A program made the translations under genes and the position numbers. A stretch of DNA of 64,000 nucleotides, taken from contig NC_013530.1 in the NCBI RefSeq assembly GCF_000024965.1, forward strand, positions 1,116,001 through 1,180,000, in the 5' to 3' direction. Origin of the DNA: Xylanimonas cellulosilytica DSM 15894 (GTDB lineage: Bacteria; Actinomycetota; Actinomycetes; Actinomycetales; Cellulomonadaceae). The notes beneath the pieces are model-generated. The model did no database searches. It was not told the origin of the DNA and worked only from the letters and a program-made list of their open reading frames with translations. Position 1 is the first letter of the stretch. Each line of letters starts with the position of its first letter. This document shows positions 9,273 to 17,390 of this stretch, one piece after another.

Positions 9273-10358
9273 GTGACTGCCATCGACGGGTCGGCGGGCG
9301 GCCGGCCCCAGGGGAACGTGCGCCGTCTGCCGCCGCCGGTACCGGCTCCGCGCCCGACGGTCGGCCTCGACATCGGCGGCACCAAGACGCTCGCGGCGCT
9401 GCTCGCGCCCGACGGCGAGGTGCTGGCCCAGGCCCGCCTCACCACCCAGCGCGGCCCGCAGGCCGTCCTGGCCGTCGCGGCGCGCGCGGTCGAGGGCGTC
9501 GTCCGGCAGGCAGGGCTCGACGTCGCCGCGCTCGACGGCGTCGGAGTCGGCGTCCCGGGCCTCGTCGGGTACGACGACGGCACCGTGCGGCACGCGGTCA
9601 ACCTCGGCATCGAGGGCGCACCCATGCCGCTCGCCCGGCTGCTGGGGGAGCGGCTCGGTGTCGGCGTCGTCGTCGACAACGACCTGAACGTCGCGGCGCT
9701 CGGTGCCGCGCACCTGGCACCCGAGGCTGCGTCGCGGCCGCTCGACCTGGCGTTCCTCGCGCTCGGCACGGGCCTGGCGGCAGGGCTCGTGCTCGACGGC
9801 GTGGTGCGCCGCGGCACCGGTGCCGCGGGGGAGATCGGGCACGTCCCGATCGACCCGGCCGGGCCGTTGTGCCCCTGCGGGCAGCGCGGCTGCCTCGAGC
9901 TGTACGCGTCGGGCACCGCCGTCGAACGGCTGTGGCCGACGACGACGGGGCAGCCTGCCCCGGTCGAGCTGCTGGCGGCCGTGACGGCGGGCGACCCGGC
10001 CGCGCGAGCCGTCTGGGACGCCTACGCCGACGCCGTGGCCGCCGCCGTGCGGATGCTCGTGCTGAGCGTGGACGTGCGGCACGTCGTGCTCGGCGGCGGT
10101 GTCGCCCAGCTCGGTGCGCCGCTGCTCGACGCCGTGCAGGCGGCCCTGACGCGACAGGCGGCGCGCTCGCCGTTCCTCGCGTCGCTGACGATGGCGGACC
10201 GGGTGCTGCTGGCTCCCGGCCGGGTCCCGGTGGCCGCCGTCGGCGCCGCGGTGCTCGCGCGCAGCACGTCCGCCCTCGCCGTCGGCCCCCTCCCCGCCGC
10301 CCCTCGACAGCACCACGCGGCGGCCCACACCCCGCGCGACCGAGCAGGAGAACCCTGA
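9273..10358 (+). CDS. ROK family sugar kinase (glucokinase or amino-sugar kinase)
   Basis: A 361-residue cytoplasmic kinase. It has the phosphate motif LDIGGTKTLAALL after a 30-residue Pro/Arg-rich extension, the catalytic segment VVDNDLNVAALG, ALGTGLAAGLVLDG, and the zinc signature CPCGQRGCLE. Unlike the ROK regulator at 4733 it has no DNA-binding domain. It lies between the permeases and nagB, starts 1 bp after the permease stop, and shares a TGATG overlap with nagB. It probably phosphorylates the imported sugar, such as GlcNAc, GlcN or glucose. The exact substrate is not resolvable. Confidence 0.88.
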   Translation: MTAIDGSAGGRPQGNVRRLPPPVPAPRPTVGLDIGGTKTLAALLAPDGEVLAQARLTTQRGPQAVLAVAARAVEGVVRQAGLDVAALDGVGVGVPGLVGYDDGTVRHAVNLGIEGAPMPLARLLGERLGVGVVVDNDLNVAALGAAHLAPEAASRPLDLAFLALGTGLAAGLVLDGVVRRGTGAAGEIGHVPIDPAGPLCPCGQRGCLELYASGTAVERLWPTTTGQPAPVELLAAVTAGDPAARAVWDAYADAVAAAVRMLVLSVDVRHVVLGGGVAQLGAPLLDAVQAALTRQAARSPFLASLTMADRVLLAPGRVPVAAVGAAVLARSTSALAVGPLPAAPRQHHAAAHTPRDRAGEP

Positions 10359-11140
10359 TGGAAGTTGTCATCGCCCCCGCCGACGAGCTCGCCGTCCTGG
10401 CCGCCGGCCACGTCGACCGGCTGCTGCGCCGCAAGCCCGACGCCGTCATCGGCCTGGCCACCGGGTCGAGCCCGCTCAAGGTCTACGACGAGCTGGCGCG
10501 GCGGCACGCCGAGGAAGGCCTGTCCTTCGCCCGGGCCCGCGGCTTCATGCTCGACGAGTACGTGGGCCTGCCCGCCGACCACCCGGAGCGGTACCGCACC
10601 GTGATCGAGAAGGAGATCGCCTCGCGTGTCGGGTGGGCGCCCGAGCAGGTGCAGGGCCCCGACGGGCTCGCCGCGGACCTCCCGGCCGCGAGCCGCGCCT
10701 ACGAGCAGGCGATCGCCGCGGCCGGCGGCGTCGACGTGCAGATCCTCGGCATCGGCACCGACGGGCACATCGCGTTCAACGAGCCGGGCTCCTCGCTCGC
10801 CTCCCGCACCCGCGTCAAGACGCTGACCCGGCAGACCCGCGAGGACAACGCGCGGTTCTTCGGCGGCGACGTGGACGCGGTGCCCACGCACTGCCTCACG
10901 CAGGGTCTGGGCACCATCATGGACGCCCGCCACCTGGTGCTGCTGGCCACGGGCCGGCAGAAGGCCGAGGCCGTGCACCAGCTCGTCGAGGGCCCCGTCT
11001 CCGCGATGTGGCCGGCCACGATCATGCAGATGCACCCGCACGCCACCGTGCTCGTGGACGACGCCGCGGCCGGGCGGCTCCAGCTCGCCGACTACTACCG
11101 CGAGGCATACGCCTCCAAGCCCGCCTGGCAGGGTCTGTGA
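10358..11140 (+). CDS. nagB: Glucosamine-6-phosphate deaminase
   Basis: A 260-residue enzyme converting glucosamine-6-phosphate to fructose-6-phosphate and ammonia. Diagnostic motifs are IGLATGSSPLKVYDEL, FMLDEYVGLPADHPERYR with the catalytic Asp-Glu pair, and the active-site GIGTDGHIAFNEPGSS. A late MWPATIMQMHPHATVLVDDAAA segment matches bacterial NagB. It closes the amino-sugar operon. No N-acetylglucosamine-6-phosphate deacetylase (nagA) is present here, so acetylated sugars would need one from elsewhere. Confidence 0.96.
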   Translation: MEVVIAPADELAVLAAGHVDRLLRRKPDAVIGLATGSSPLKVYDELARRHAEEGLSFARARGFMLDEYVGLPADHPERYRTVIEKEIASRVGWAPEQVQGPDGLAADLPAASRAYEQAIAAAGGVDVQILGIGTDGHIAFNEPGSSLASRTRVKTLTRQTREDNARFFGGDVDAVPTHCLTQGLGTIMDARHLVLLATGRQKAEAVHQLVEGPVSAMWPATIMQMHPHATVLVDDAAAGRLQLADYYREAYASKPAWQGL

Positions 11141-11175
11141 CGGCCCCGGCCGGGTCCGTGTCGGAGGCCCCGTCG

Positions 11176-11181
11176 TAGACT
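11176..11181 (+). promoter_or_regulatory. -10 element of DUF3039 gene (leaderless type)
   Basis: TAGACT ends 7 bp before the ATG at 11189, so transcription should begin at or next to the start codon. Confidence 0.45.
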
Positions 11182-11188
11182 GCCCGCC

Positions 11189-11500
11189 ATGAGTTCTCCC
11201 CTCTCGTCTCCCTCCCCGCAGCCGGCCTCCCCCTCGGATCCGGGTGCGGGAACCGACCTGCTGGAGCGCGAGGAGACCCGCTCGGAGGTCGAGCCGGGCG
11301 ACCACGAGCGGTTTGCGCACTACGTGCGCAAGGAGCGGATCATGGAGTCCGCGATGACGGGCAAGCCCGTCATCGCGCTGTGCGGCAAGGTGTGGGTGCC
11401 GGGCCGCGACCCGAACCGGTTCCCGGTGTGCCCGGTGTGCAAGGAGATCTACGACGGCCTGCGAGCTCCGCAGGACGGCGACGGCGACTCGACGAAGTGA
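11189..11500 (+). CDS. DUF3039 family protein
   Basis: A 103-residue actinobacterial protein of unknown function. After a Ser/Pro-rich N-terminus it has the family core FAHYVRKERIMESAMTGKPVIALCGKVWVPGRDP, then FPVCPVCKEIYDGL. The three cysteines (one in ALCGK, two in CPVC) could form part of a metal site. It overlaps the following helicase by a GTGA junction, so the two are cotranscribed; this pairing suggests a functional link but none is established. Confidence 0.85.
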   Translation: MSSPLSSPSPQPASPSDPGAGTDLLEREETRSEVEPGDHERFAHYVRKERIMESAMTGKPVIALCGKVWVPGRDPNRFPVCPVCKEIYDGLRAPQDGDGDSTK

Positions 11501-13383
11501 GCGCCGCACAGCCACTGCCGGATCCCGACCCCTTCGATCTGTTCGCCGCGGCGGCAGAGCCGGAGCCTCGCACCGAGCTCCGGCCGGTCGGGGCGCGCCC
11601 GACCCCGCAGACCCCGTCGACGGCGGCCGCGTCCCAGCTCAGCCCGGCGTTCCCGCGCCGCGCACCCTGGGGGACGGCGTCGAACCTCCGCGCCTGGCAG
11701 GCCGAGGCCCTGGAGCTGTACCGGGCCAAGGAGCCGCGCGACTTCCTCGCCGTCGCCACGCCGGGCGCCGGCAAGACGACGTTCGCGCTGCGCGTGGCCA
11801 CCGAGCTCATCGAGCGTGGCGTCGTGCGCCGGGTGACCGTCGTCGCGCCCACCGAGCACCTCAAGCACCAGTGGGCCGACGCGGCCTCGCGCGTGGGCAT
11901 CCGCATCGACCCGTCGTTCAAGAACGCCCAGGGCCGCCACGGTGCCCACTACGACGGCGTCGCGCTGACGTACGCGCAGGTGGCGGCCAACCCGGCGCTG
12001 CACCGGGCCCGCACCGAGGCCGCGCGCACGCTGGTGATCCTCGACGAGGTGCACCATGGCGGCGACGCCCTCTCGTGGGGTGACGCCGTGCGCGAGGCGT
12101 TCGAGGACGCCACCCGGCGGCTCGCGCTGACGGGCACACCGTTCCGCTCGGACACCGCGCCGATCCCGTTCGTCACCTACGAGGCCGACGGCGCGGGCAT
12201 CCGCCGCTCGAAGGCGGACTACACATACGGCTACGGCGACGCGCTGCGCGACAAGGTCGTGCGACCCGTGCTCTTCATGACGTACTCGGGCAACATGCGC
12301 TGGCGCACCAAGGCGGGTGACGAGGTCTCGGCCCGCCTCGGCGAGGCGATGACCAAGGACATGACCGGCCAGGCGTGGCGCACCGCCCTGGACCCGAACG
12401 GCGAGTGGATCCCGTCGGTGCTGGCCGCGGCGGACAAGCGCCTCTCCGAGGTGCGCCGGTCCGTGCCCGACGCCGGTGCGCTCGTCATCGCCACCGACCA
12501 GACGGCCGCACGCGCGTACGCGGGGCACCTGGCCCGGATCACGGGCGCGTCGCCGACGGTCGTCCTGTCCGACGACGACGGCGCCTCGGCCCGCATCGAC
12601 GAGTTCTCGAAGAGCGACTCGCGCTGGATGGTCGCGGTGCGCATGGTCTCCGAGGGCGTGGACGTGCCGCGCCTCGCCGTCGGCGTGTACGCGACCTCGA
12701 CGTCGACGCCCCTGTTCTTCGCCCAGGCGGTAGGTCGCTTCGTGCGGGCGCGCTCGCGCGGGGAGACGGCGTCGGTGTTCCTGCCGTCGGTGGCCCCGCT
12801 GCTGGACCTCGCGGGGGGCATGGAGATGGAGCGGGATCACGCGCTCGACCGGCCCGCGACCGCCGAGGAGCAGGGGATCGACTACGACCCCGAGGCCGCC
12901 GAGCTCGCCGCCGCGAACCGCGAGGAGAAGGCGTCGGGCGAGCTGCTCGGGTCGTTCGAGGCCATGGAGTCGCAGGCGTCGTTCGAGGGCGTGCTGTTCG
13001 ACGGCGGCCAGTTCGGCACCGGGGCGGAGGTCGGGTCGGCGGAGGAGCTCGACTTCCTCGGCCTGCCGGGTCTGCTCGAGGCCGACCAGGTGGCCACGCT
13101 GCTGCGGCAGCGGCAGGCCGACCAGCTCCGCGGGCGGGCAGGCGCCCCGACGGAGCGCGAGCTGACCGTGCAGGAGGCCGAGCAGGAGCACCGCCGCGCC
13201 ACGGCGCTGCGCAAGGAGCTCTCGAAGCTGGTCTCGGCGTGGTCGCGCAAGTCGGGCCGCCCGCACGGAGCGGTGCACACCGAGCTGCGCCGCCGCTGCG
13301 GCGGCCCTGAGGTTCCGCTCGCGACGAGCGCGCAGCTCGACGCCCGGATCGCGATGGTCCGCTCCTGGTTCGTCGCGGGCTGA
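11497..13383 (+). CDS. DEAD/DEAH-box superfamily 2 helicase
   Basis: A 628-residue ATP-dependent helicase or translocase. Residues 88-95 form Walker A (TPGAGKTT), and LVILDEVHHGGDALSW carries the DEVH box. RLALTGTPFRSD is motif III, and VRMVSEGVDVPRLAVGVYATS with AQAVGRFVRARSRGE are motifs V and VI. The C-terminal 200 residues are charged and uncharacterised, with no nuclease motif that I can see. The likely start is GTG 11497, which overlaps the DUF3039 stop codon. The layout resembles the general RadD/XPB-like helicase group. It is convergent with pncB, only 6 bp apart. Confidence 0.88.
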   Translation: MSAAQPLPDPDPFDLFAAAAEPEPRTELRPVGARPTPQTPSTAAASQLSPAFPRRAPWGTASNLRAWQAEALELYRAKEPRDFLAVATPGAGKTTFALRVATELIERGVVRRVTVVAPTEHLKHQWADAASRVGIRIDPSFKNAQGRHGAHYDGVALTYAQVAANPALHRARTEAARTLVILDEVHHGGDALSWGDAVREAFEDATRRLALTGTPFRSDTAPIPFVTYEADGAGIRRSKADYTYGYGDALRDKVVRPVLFMTYSGNMRWRTKAGDEVSARLGEAMTKDMTGQAWRTALDPNGEWIPSVLAAADKRLSEVRRSVPDAGALVIATDQTAARAYAGHLARITGASPTVVLSDDDGASARIDEFSKSDSRWMVAVRMVSEGVDVPRLAVGVYATSTSTPLFFAQAVGRFVRARSRGETASVFLPSVAPLLDLAGGMEMERDHALDRPATAEEQGIDYDPEAAELAAANREEKASGELLGSFEAMESQASFEGVLFDGGQFGTGAEVGSAEELDFLGLPGLLEADQVATLLRQRQADQLRGRAGAPTERELTVQEAEQEHRRATALRKELSKLVSAWSRKSGRPHGAVHTELRRRCGGPEVPLATSAQLDARIAMVRSWFVAG

Positions 13384-13389
13384 CCCCGC

Positions 13390-14787
13390 TCAGGTCAGCT
13401 CGAGCTCGACCGTGGGGAGGGCCGGGTCGCCCGCCGAGAGGCGGCGGGCGCCGCGCGGCAGCTCGGCGCGCGAGGCGCGGTGCGTGCGCACGGCGTTCTC
13501 GACGCCGTGGACGCCCACCCAGCGGGAGTCGACCGCACCGTCGACGACGAAGGGCACGTGCAGGGCCCGCAGGTCGTCGCTGTCGGGCGTCCAGGCAGCG
13601 ACGGCCTCGTCCTCGCCGACGACGAGCACCTCTTCGACGGCGCGGCCGTCGTCGCCGAGCCGGCGGGCCGCGGACTTGCGCCCGCCCCGGCTGGGCTTGC
13701 CTGCCGATGCCTTGGCCACGGGCTCGAGCCTGCCCTCGGAGTTGGCGCGCGCCACCAGCTTGTAGACCATGCCGCACGTCGGCGCCCCGGAGCCGGTGAC
13801 CAGCGAGGTGCCGACGCCGTACGTGTCGACCGGCACCGCGGCGAGCGACGCGATGGCGTGCTCGTCCAGGTCGCTGGTGACGACGATCTTGGTCCCGGTC
13901 GCACCGAGCTCGTCGAGCTGGGCGCGGGTCTCCACGGCGAGGCTGCCGAGGTCGCCCGAGTCGAGGCGGACGGCGCCGAGCCCGGTCCCGGCGGCCTCGA
14001 TCGCGTTGACGACGCCCTGGCGCACGTCGTAGGTGTCCACCAGCAGGGTGGTGCCCTCGCCGAGGGCGGCGACCTGGGCCCGGAACGCGGACGGTTCGTC
14101 GTCGTGCAGCAGCGTGAAGGCGTGCGCAGCGGTGCCGATGGTGGGCAGGCCGTAGCGGAAGCCGGCCTCGAGGTTCGAGGTGCCGGCGAACCCGCCGATG
14201 ACGGCCGCCCGTGCGGCGGCGACGGCGGCCTGCTCGTGGGCGCGCCGGGCGCCCATCTCCAGGCAGGGCCGGTCGACGGCGGCCGACGTCATGCGGGACG
14301 CCGCGGAGGCCACGGCGGAGTCGTAGTTGAGCACCGACAGGACGAGGGTCTCGAGCAGCACCGCCTCGGCGAAGGTGCCCTCGACCTGCAGCAGCGGGGA
14401 GCCGGGGAAGAACACCTCACCCTCGGCGTACCCGAGGATGTTGCCGGTGAACCGGTACCCGCTGAGGAAGTCGATGGTCCCGGCGTCGACCACCCCCGTC
14501 TCCTCGAGGAACGCGAGATCGGCGTCGGCGAACCGGAAGCGGGGGAGCGCTTCCAGGATGCGGCCGGTGCCGGCGAGGACGCCGTAGCGGCGCCCCGTGG
14601 GCAGGCGTCGCGTGAACACCTCGAAGACGCAGTGCCGGTGGGCGGTGCCGTCGGCCAGCGCGGCCTGGAGCATCGTCAGCTCGTATTTGTCCGTCAGCAG
14701 CGCCGTCGACGGGCGGGCGGACGGGGGGAGCGCGGCGGGCAGGACCCCGTTGGTCGGGGCGACGATGCCCCGGTCGAGCTCGGTCAT
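13390..14787 (-). CDS. pncB: Nicotinate phosphoribosyltransferase
   Basis: A 465-residue enzyme of NAD salvage that makes nicotinate mononucleotide from nicotinate and PRPP with ATP hydrolysis. Signature segments are LLTDKYELTMLQAALADG, FEVFTRRLPTGRRYGVLAG, ARRAHEQAAVAAARAAVIGGFAGTSN (split family core), the phosphate-binding VRLDSGDLGSLA, and YGVGTSLVTGSGAP. A putative -10 box lies 6 bp before the ATG, indicating a leaderless transcript. It is convergent with the helicase gene, with only 6 bp between the stop codons. Confidence 0.94.
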   Translation of the reverse strand: MTELDRGIVAPTNGVLPAALPPSARPSTALLTDKYELTMLQAALADGTAHRHCVFEVFTRRLPTGRRYGVLAGTGRILEALPRFRFADADLAFLEETGVVDAGTIDFLSGYRFTGNILGYAEGEVFFPGSPLLQVEGTFAEAVLLETLVLSVLNYDSAVASAASRMTSAAVDRPCLEMGARRAHEQAAVAAARAAVIGGFAGTSNLEAGFRYGLPTIGTAAHAFTLLHDDEPSAFRAQVAALGEGTTLLVDTYDVRQGVVNAIEAAGTGLGAVRLDSGDLGSLAVETRAQLDELGATGTKIVVTSDLDEHAIASLAAVPVDTYGVGTSLVTGSGAPTCGMVYKLVARANSEGRLEPVAKASAGKPSRGGRKSAARRLGDDGRAVEEVLVVGEDEAVAAWTPDSDDLRALHVPFVVDGAVDSRWVGVHGVENAVRTHRASRAELPRGARRLSAGDPALPTVELELT

Positions 14788-14793
14788 GCACAA

Positions 14794-14799
14794 AACGTA
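14794..14799 (-). promoter_or_regulatory. -10 element of pncB (leaderless type)
   Basis: Minus-strand TACGTT ends 6 bp before the pncB ATG at 14787. Confidence 0.45.
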
Positions 14800-14844
14800 G
14801 GCCGGATTCGCCCGCCCCGCCCCGCTGTCTCGCCGTGGATGCCA

Positions 14845-14880
14845 AGACGAGGGCTCTGGCACCCGCCAGAGCCCTCGTCT
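14845..14880 (-). terminator. Strong hairpin after the GH94 gene
   Basis: A perfect 16-bp stem (AGACGAGGGCTCTGGC at 14845-14860, complement at 14865-14880, 4-nt loop) lies 20 bp beyond the GH94 stop codon. An outer CGCCGTGG/CCACGGCG pair (14831-14838, 14887-14894) could extend it. It has no long T-run. Confidence 0.75.
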
Positions 14881-14900
14881 CCGCAACCACGGCGGGGTGA

Positions 14901-17390
14901 TCAGCCCAGCGTGATCTCCACCCGGACCGTGGTGCCGGGCGCCGCGGCGGGGATCGTCGCCGGCACACCTGCGTCGGGCAGCGTCTCGCCGTCGACGGTG
15001 ATGTGGCGGACGCCCTTCTGCACGTGGTCGGGGTTGCGGACCGTGATGTCGTAGACCGCCCCGCGCCACTCGCGGCGCACCTCGAAGCCGTCCCAGGCGG
15101 CGGGGATCGCCGGGTCGACGACCAGACCGTCCAGGGCTGGCCGGACGCCGAGGATGTACTTGGTCGCCGCCGTGTACATCCACCCGGCCGAGCCGGTCAG
15201 CCACGGGTTCTGCGCCAGGCCGAAGCGTTCGTGGTCGCGCCCGTAGACGAACTGGACGTACGCGTACGGCTCCGCCTCGCGCACCGCGATGTTGTCGTTC
15301 TGGTGGTACGGGAGGATCGCGTCGTAGAACGCCATCGCCTCGTCGCCGCGGCCCAGCATGGCCTCCGCGATGATCGGCCACGCGTTGGGGTGGCTGAAGA
15401 TCGCCGCGTTCTCCTTGATGCCCGGGTAGACGCGGGTGAGGAACCCGACGGTGTCGTCCACCGTCGTGAACGCCGGCCAGTTGAGGTGGTTGCCGTACTC
15501 GCTGGCGAGCAGCTCGTGGATCGCGTCCATCGACGAGATGCCGCGCTCGCGGGTGGTGATGCCGCCGATGACGGGCCACGCCTGGTGCTCGAGGAAGATC
15601 TTGCCCTCGGCGTTCTCGGCCGAGCCGATGAGCACCCCGTCGCGCGTGATGCCGCGCCGCCACCAGCGCCCGTCCCACAGCTCGCGGTCGGCCACCTCCT
15701 CCAGGCGGCGAAGCTCCGCCTCGTACCGCTCGACGGCGTCGCCTCGCCCGAGAGGGACGGCGAGCGAGAGGTACGCCCGGATCGCCCACGCGTGCAGGAA
15801 GGTCACCAGCGCGGTCTCGCCGCCGCCCAGGTTGATGCCGTCGTTCCAGTCGGCCCGCAGGCCCAGCGCGACGCCGTTGGCCCCGACCTGCTGCGACGTG
15901 AAGTCGAGCGCACGCTCCAGGTGCTCCCACACGGTGCCCGTCGAGCCCTCCGCGTAGGTGATCTCCTCGTCCAGGAACGAGGTCTCGCCCGTCTCCTTGA
16001 CGTACTCGGCGATGGTGGGCACCAGCCACAGGTGGTCGTCGGAGCAGGTGTCCTCCAGCCCGTGGATCAGGGCGGACCGGTCGGTGCGCGGCACGATCGT
16101 CGGCGAGGGGATGTCGGGCAGCGTCGGCGCGTCGGGGTCGAAGTCGTCCGGGTTGAACAGGTGCAGCCCGTACCCGGCCTCGGTCTGCGCGCGCAGCAGC
16201 TCCACGATGCGCTGCTTGGACTTGACCGGGTTGGAGTGGATCACGCTCATGCAGTCCTGCGCGGTGTCGCGGTAGCCCAGCCCGGTGCGCCCGCCCACCT
16301 CGACGAAGCTGGCGAACCGGCTCCAGACGACGCACGTCTCGGCCTGCAGCAGCGTCCAGGTGTTGAGCATGGCGTTCATGCCCGCGTGCGGGGTGGTCAC
16401 GGCGAGCCGGGCCTGCTTGGCCCGCCAGTGGTCCACCAGCGCCGCGTGCTCGCGGTCGACGACGTCGGGGTCCGCGTACTTGACCCGCATCGCCCGCCCG
16501 ACGGCGTCGCGCGAGCCGTAGCCCAGCACGAAGCTCAGCCGCACCGTCTCGCCCGGTGCGAGGGTGACCCGGTGCGCGAGCGCGCCGCAGTGGTTCTGGG
16601 TGGTGCCCTGCGAGCCCGAGCCCTGGCCCACCGACACCGCGAGCGGGTCGGACTCGTCGCGGTAGGAACCGATGAATGCGTCGCGCAGCGTGTCGAAGGA
16701 GTCGGCCTCGGCGCCGTCGGGCCCGGCCGAGGTGAAGTAGTGGAACGTCCACGGCTCGTAGTAGGCGTCCACCTCGACGACGCCGTCGGCGTAGTCGGCG
16801 CCTTGCGAGTACAGGGACATCTGCAGGTTCTGGTTGTCCACGGTGATGGTGTGGAACGAGAACTCGACGTACCCGGTCACCGTGATCGACCGCGTGCGGT
16901 CGGTCGTGTTGGTGAGGCGGACGTCCCACACCTCGGCGTCGTCGTCGAGCGGGACGAACACCGTCTGGGTGGCGTCGATGCCCCGGTACGACGACGAGAA
17001 CCGCGTGTAGCCGGTGCCGTGCGCGGCCGTCCACCGGCCGGCCGACCCGTCGAGCGGGACGGCGTCGTCGGGCCCCACGAACGGCTTGCCGACCGGCTGC
17101 CACGACACCGACCAGAAGTCGGCGTCGTCGTCGTCACGCAGGTAGACGTACTTGCCGGGCCGGTCGAGCGGGACGCCGTTCTGCCGGAACCGCGTGATGC
17201 GGCCGGTCTGGGCGCTCTTGTAGTACGAGTAGCCGCCGCCGTGGTGGCTGATGACCGTGCACAGGTCCTTGGTGCCGAGGTAGTTGGTCCAGGACACCGG
17301 GACGTCGGGGCGCTCGACCACGTACTCGTGGGCGTCCACGTCGAACCGGCCGTACGCGGTGCCGGTCGGCCGCTCGTTGTGCTCGGTCAT
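14901..17390 (-). CDS. GH94 glycoside phosphorylase, chitobiose phosphorylase-like
   Basis: An 829-residue cytosolic enzyme that should split a beta-linked disaccharide with phosphate to a sugar-1-phosphate and a free sugar. The N-terminus (YGRFDVDAHEYVVERPDVP) and the segments SRFASFVEVGGRTGLGYRD, DTCSDDHLWLVPTI, IFSHPNAWPIIAEAMLGRGD and NPWLTGSAGWMY recall N,N'-diacetylchitobiose phosphorylase more than cellobiose phosphorylase; this rests on remembered sequences. The catalytic acid should be in RADWNDGINLGGGE (Asp514/Asp517), where the usual CLNL is GINL. It overlaps the upstream mutase-nucleotidyltransferase gene by ATGA, implying coupled translation and a metabolic hand-over. Cellobiose remains a possible substrate. 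Confidence 0.85.
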   Translation of the reverse strand: MTEHNERPTGTAYGRFDVDAHEYVVERPDVPVSWTNYLGTKDLCTVISHHGGGYSYYKSAQTGRITRFRQNGVPLDRPGKYVYLRDDDDADFWSVSWQPVGKPFVGPDDAVPLDGSAGRWTAAHGTGYTRFSSSYRGIDATQTVFVPLDDDAEVWDVRLTNTTDRTRSITVTGYVEFSFHTITVDNQNLQMSLYSQGADYADGVVEVDAYYEPWTFHYFTSAGPDGAEADSFDTLRDAFIGSYRDESDPLAVSVGQGSGSQGTTQNHCGALAHRVTLAPGETVRLSFVLGYGSRDAVGRAMRVKYADPDVVDREHAALVDHWRAKQARLAVTTPHAGMNAMLNTWTLLQAETCVVWSRFASFVEVGGRTGLGYRDTAQDCMSVIHSNPVKSKQRIVELLRAQTEAGYGLHLFNPDDFDPDAPTLPDIPSPTIVPRTDRSALIHGLEDTCSDDHLWLVPTIAEYVKETGETSFLDEEITYAEGSTGTVWEHLERALDFTSQQVGANGVALGLRADWNDGINLGGGETALVTFLHAWAIRAYLSLAVPLGRGDAVERYEAELRRLEEVADRELWDGRWWRRGITRDGVLIGSAENAEGKIFLEHQAWPVIGGITTRERGISSMDAIHELLASEYGNHLNWPAFTTVDDTVGFLTRVYPGIKENAAIFSHPNAWPIIAEAMLGRGDEAMAFYDAILPYHQNDNIAVREAEPYAYVQFVYGRDHERFGLAQNPWLTGSAGWMYTAATKYILGVRPALDGLVVDPAIPAAWDGFEVRREWRGAVYDITVRNPDHVQKGVRHITVDGETLPDAGVPATIPAAAPGTTVRVEITLG

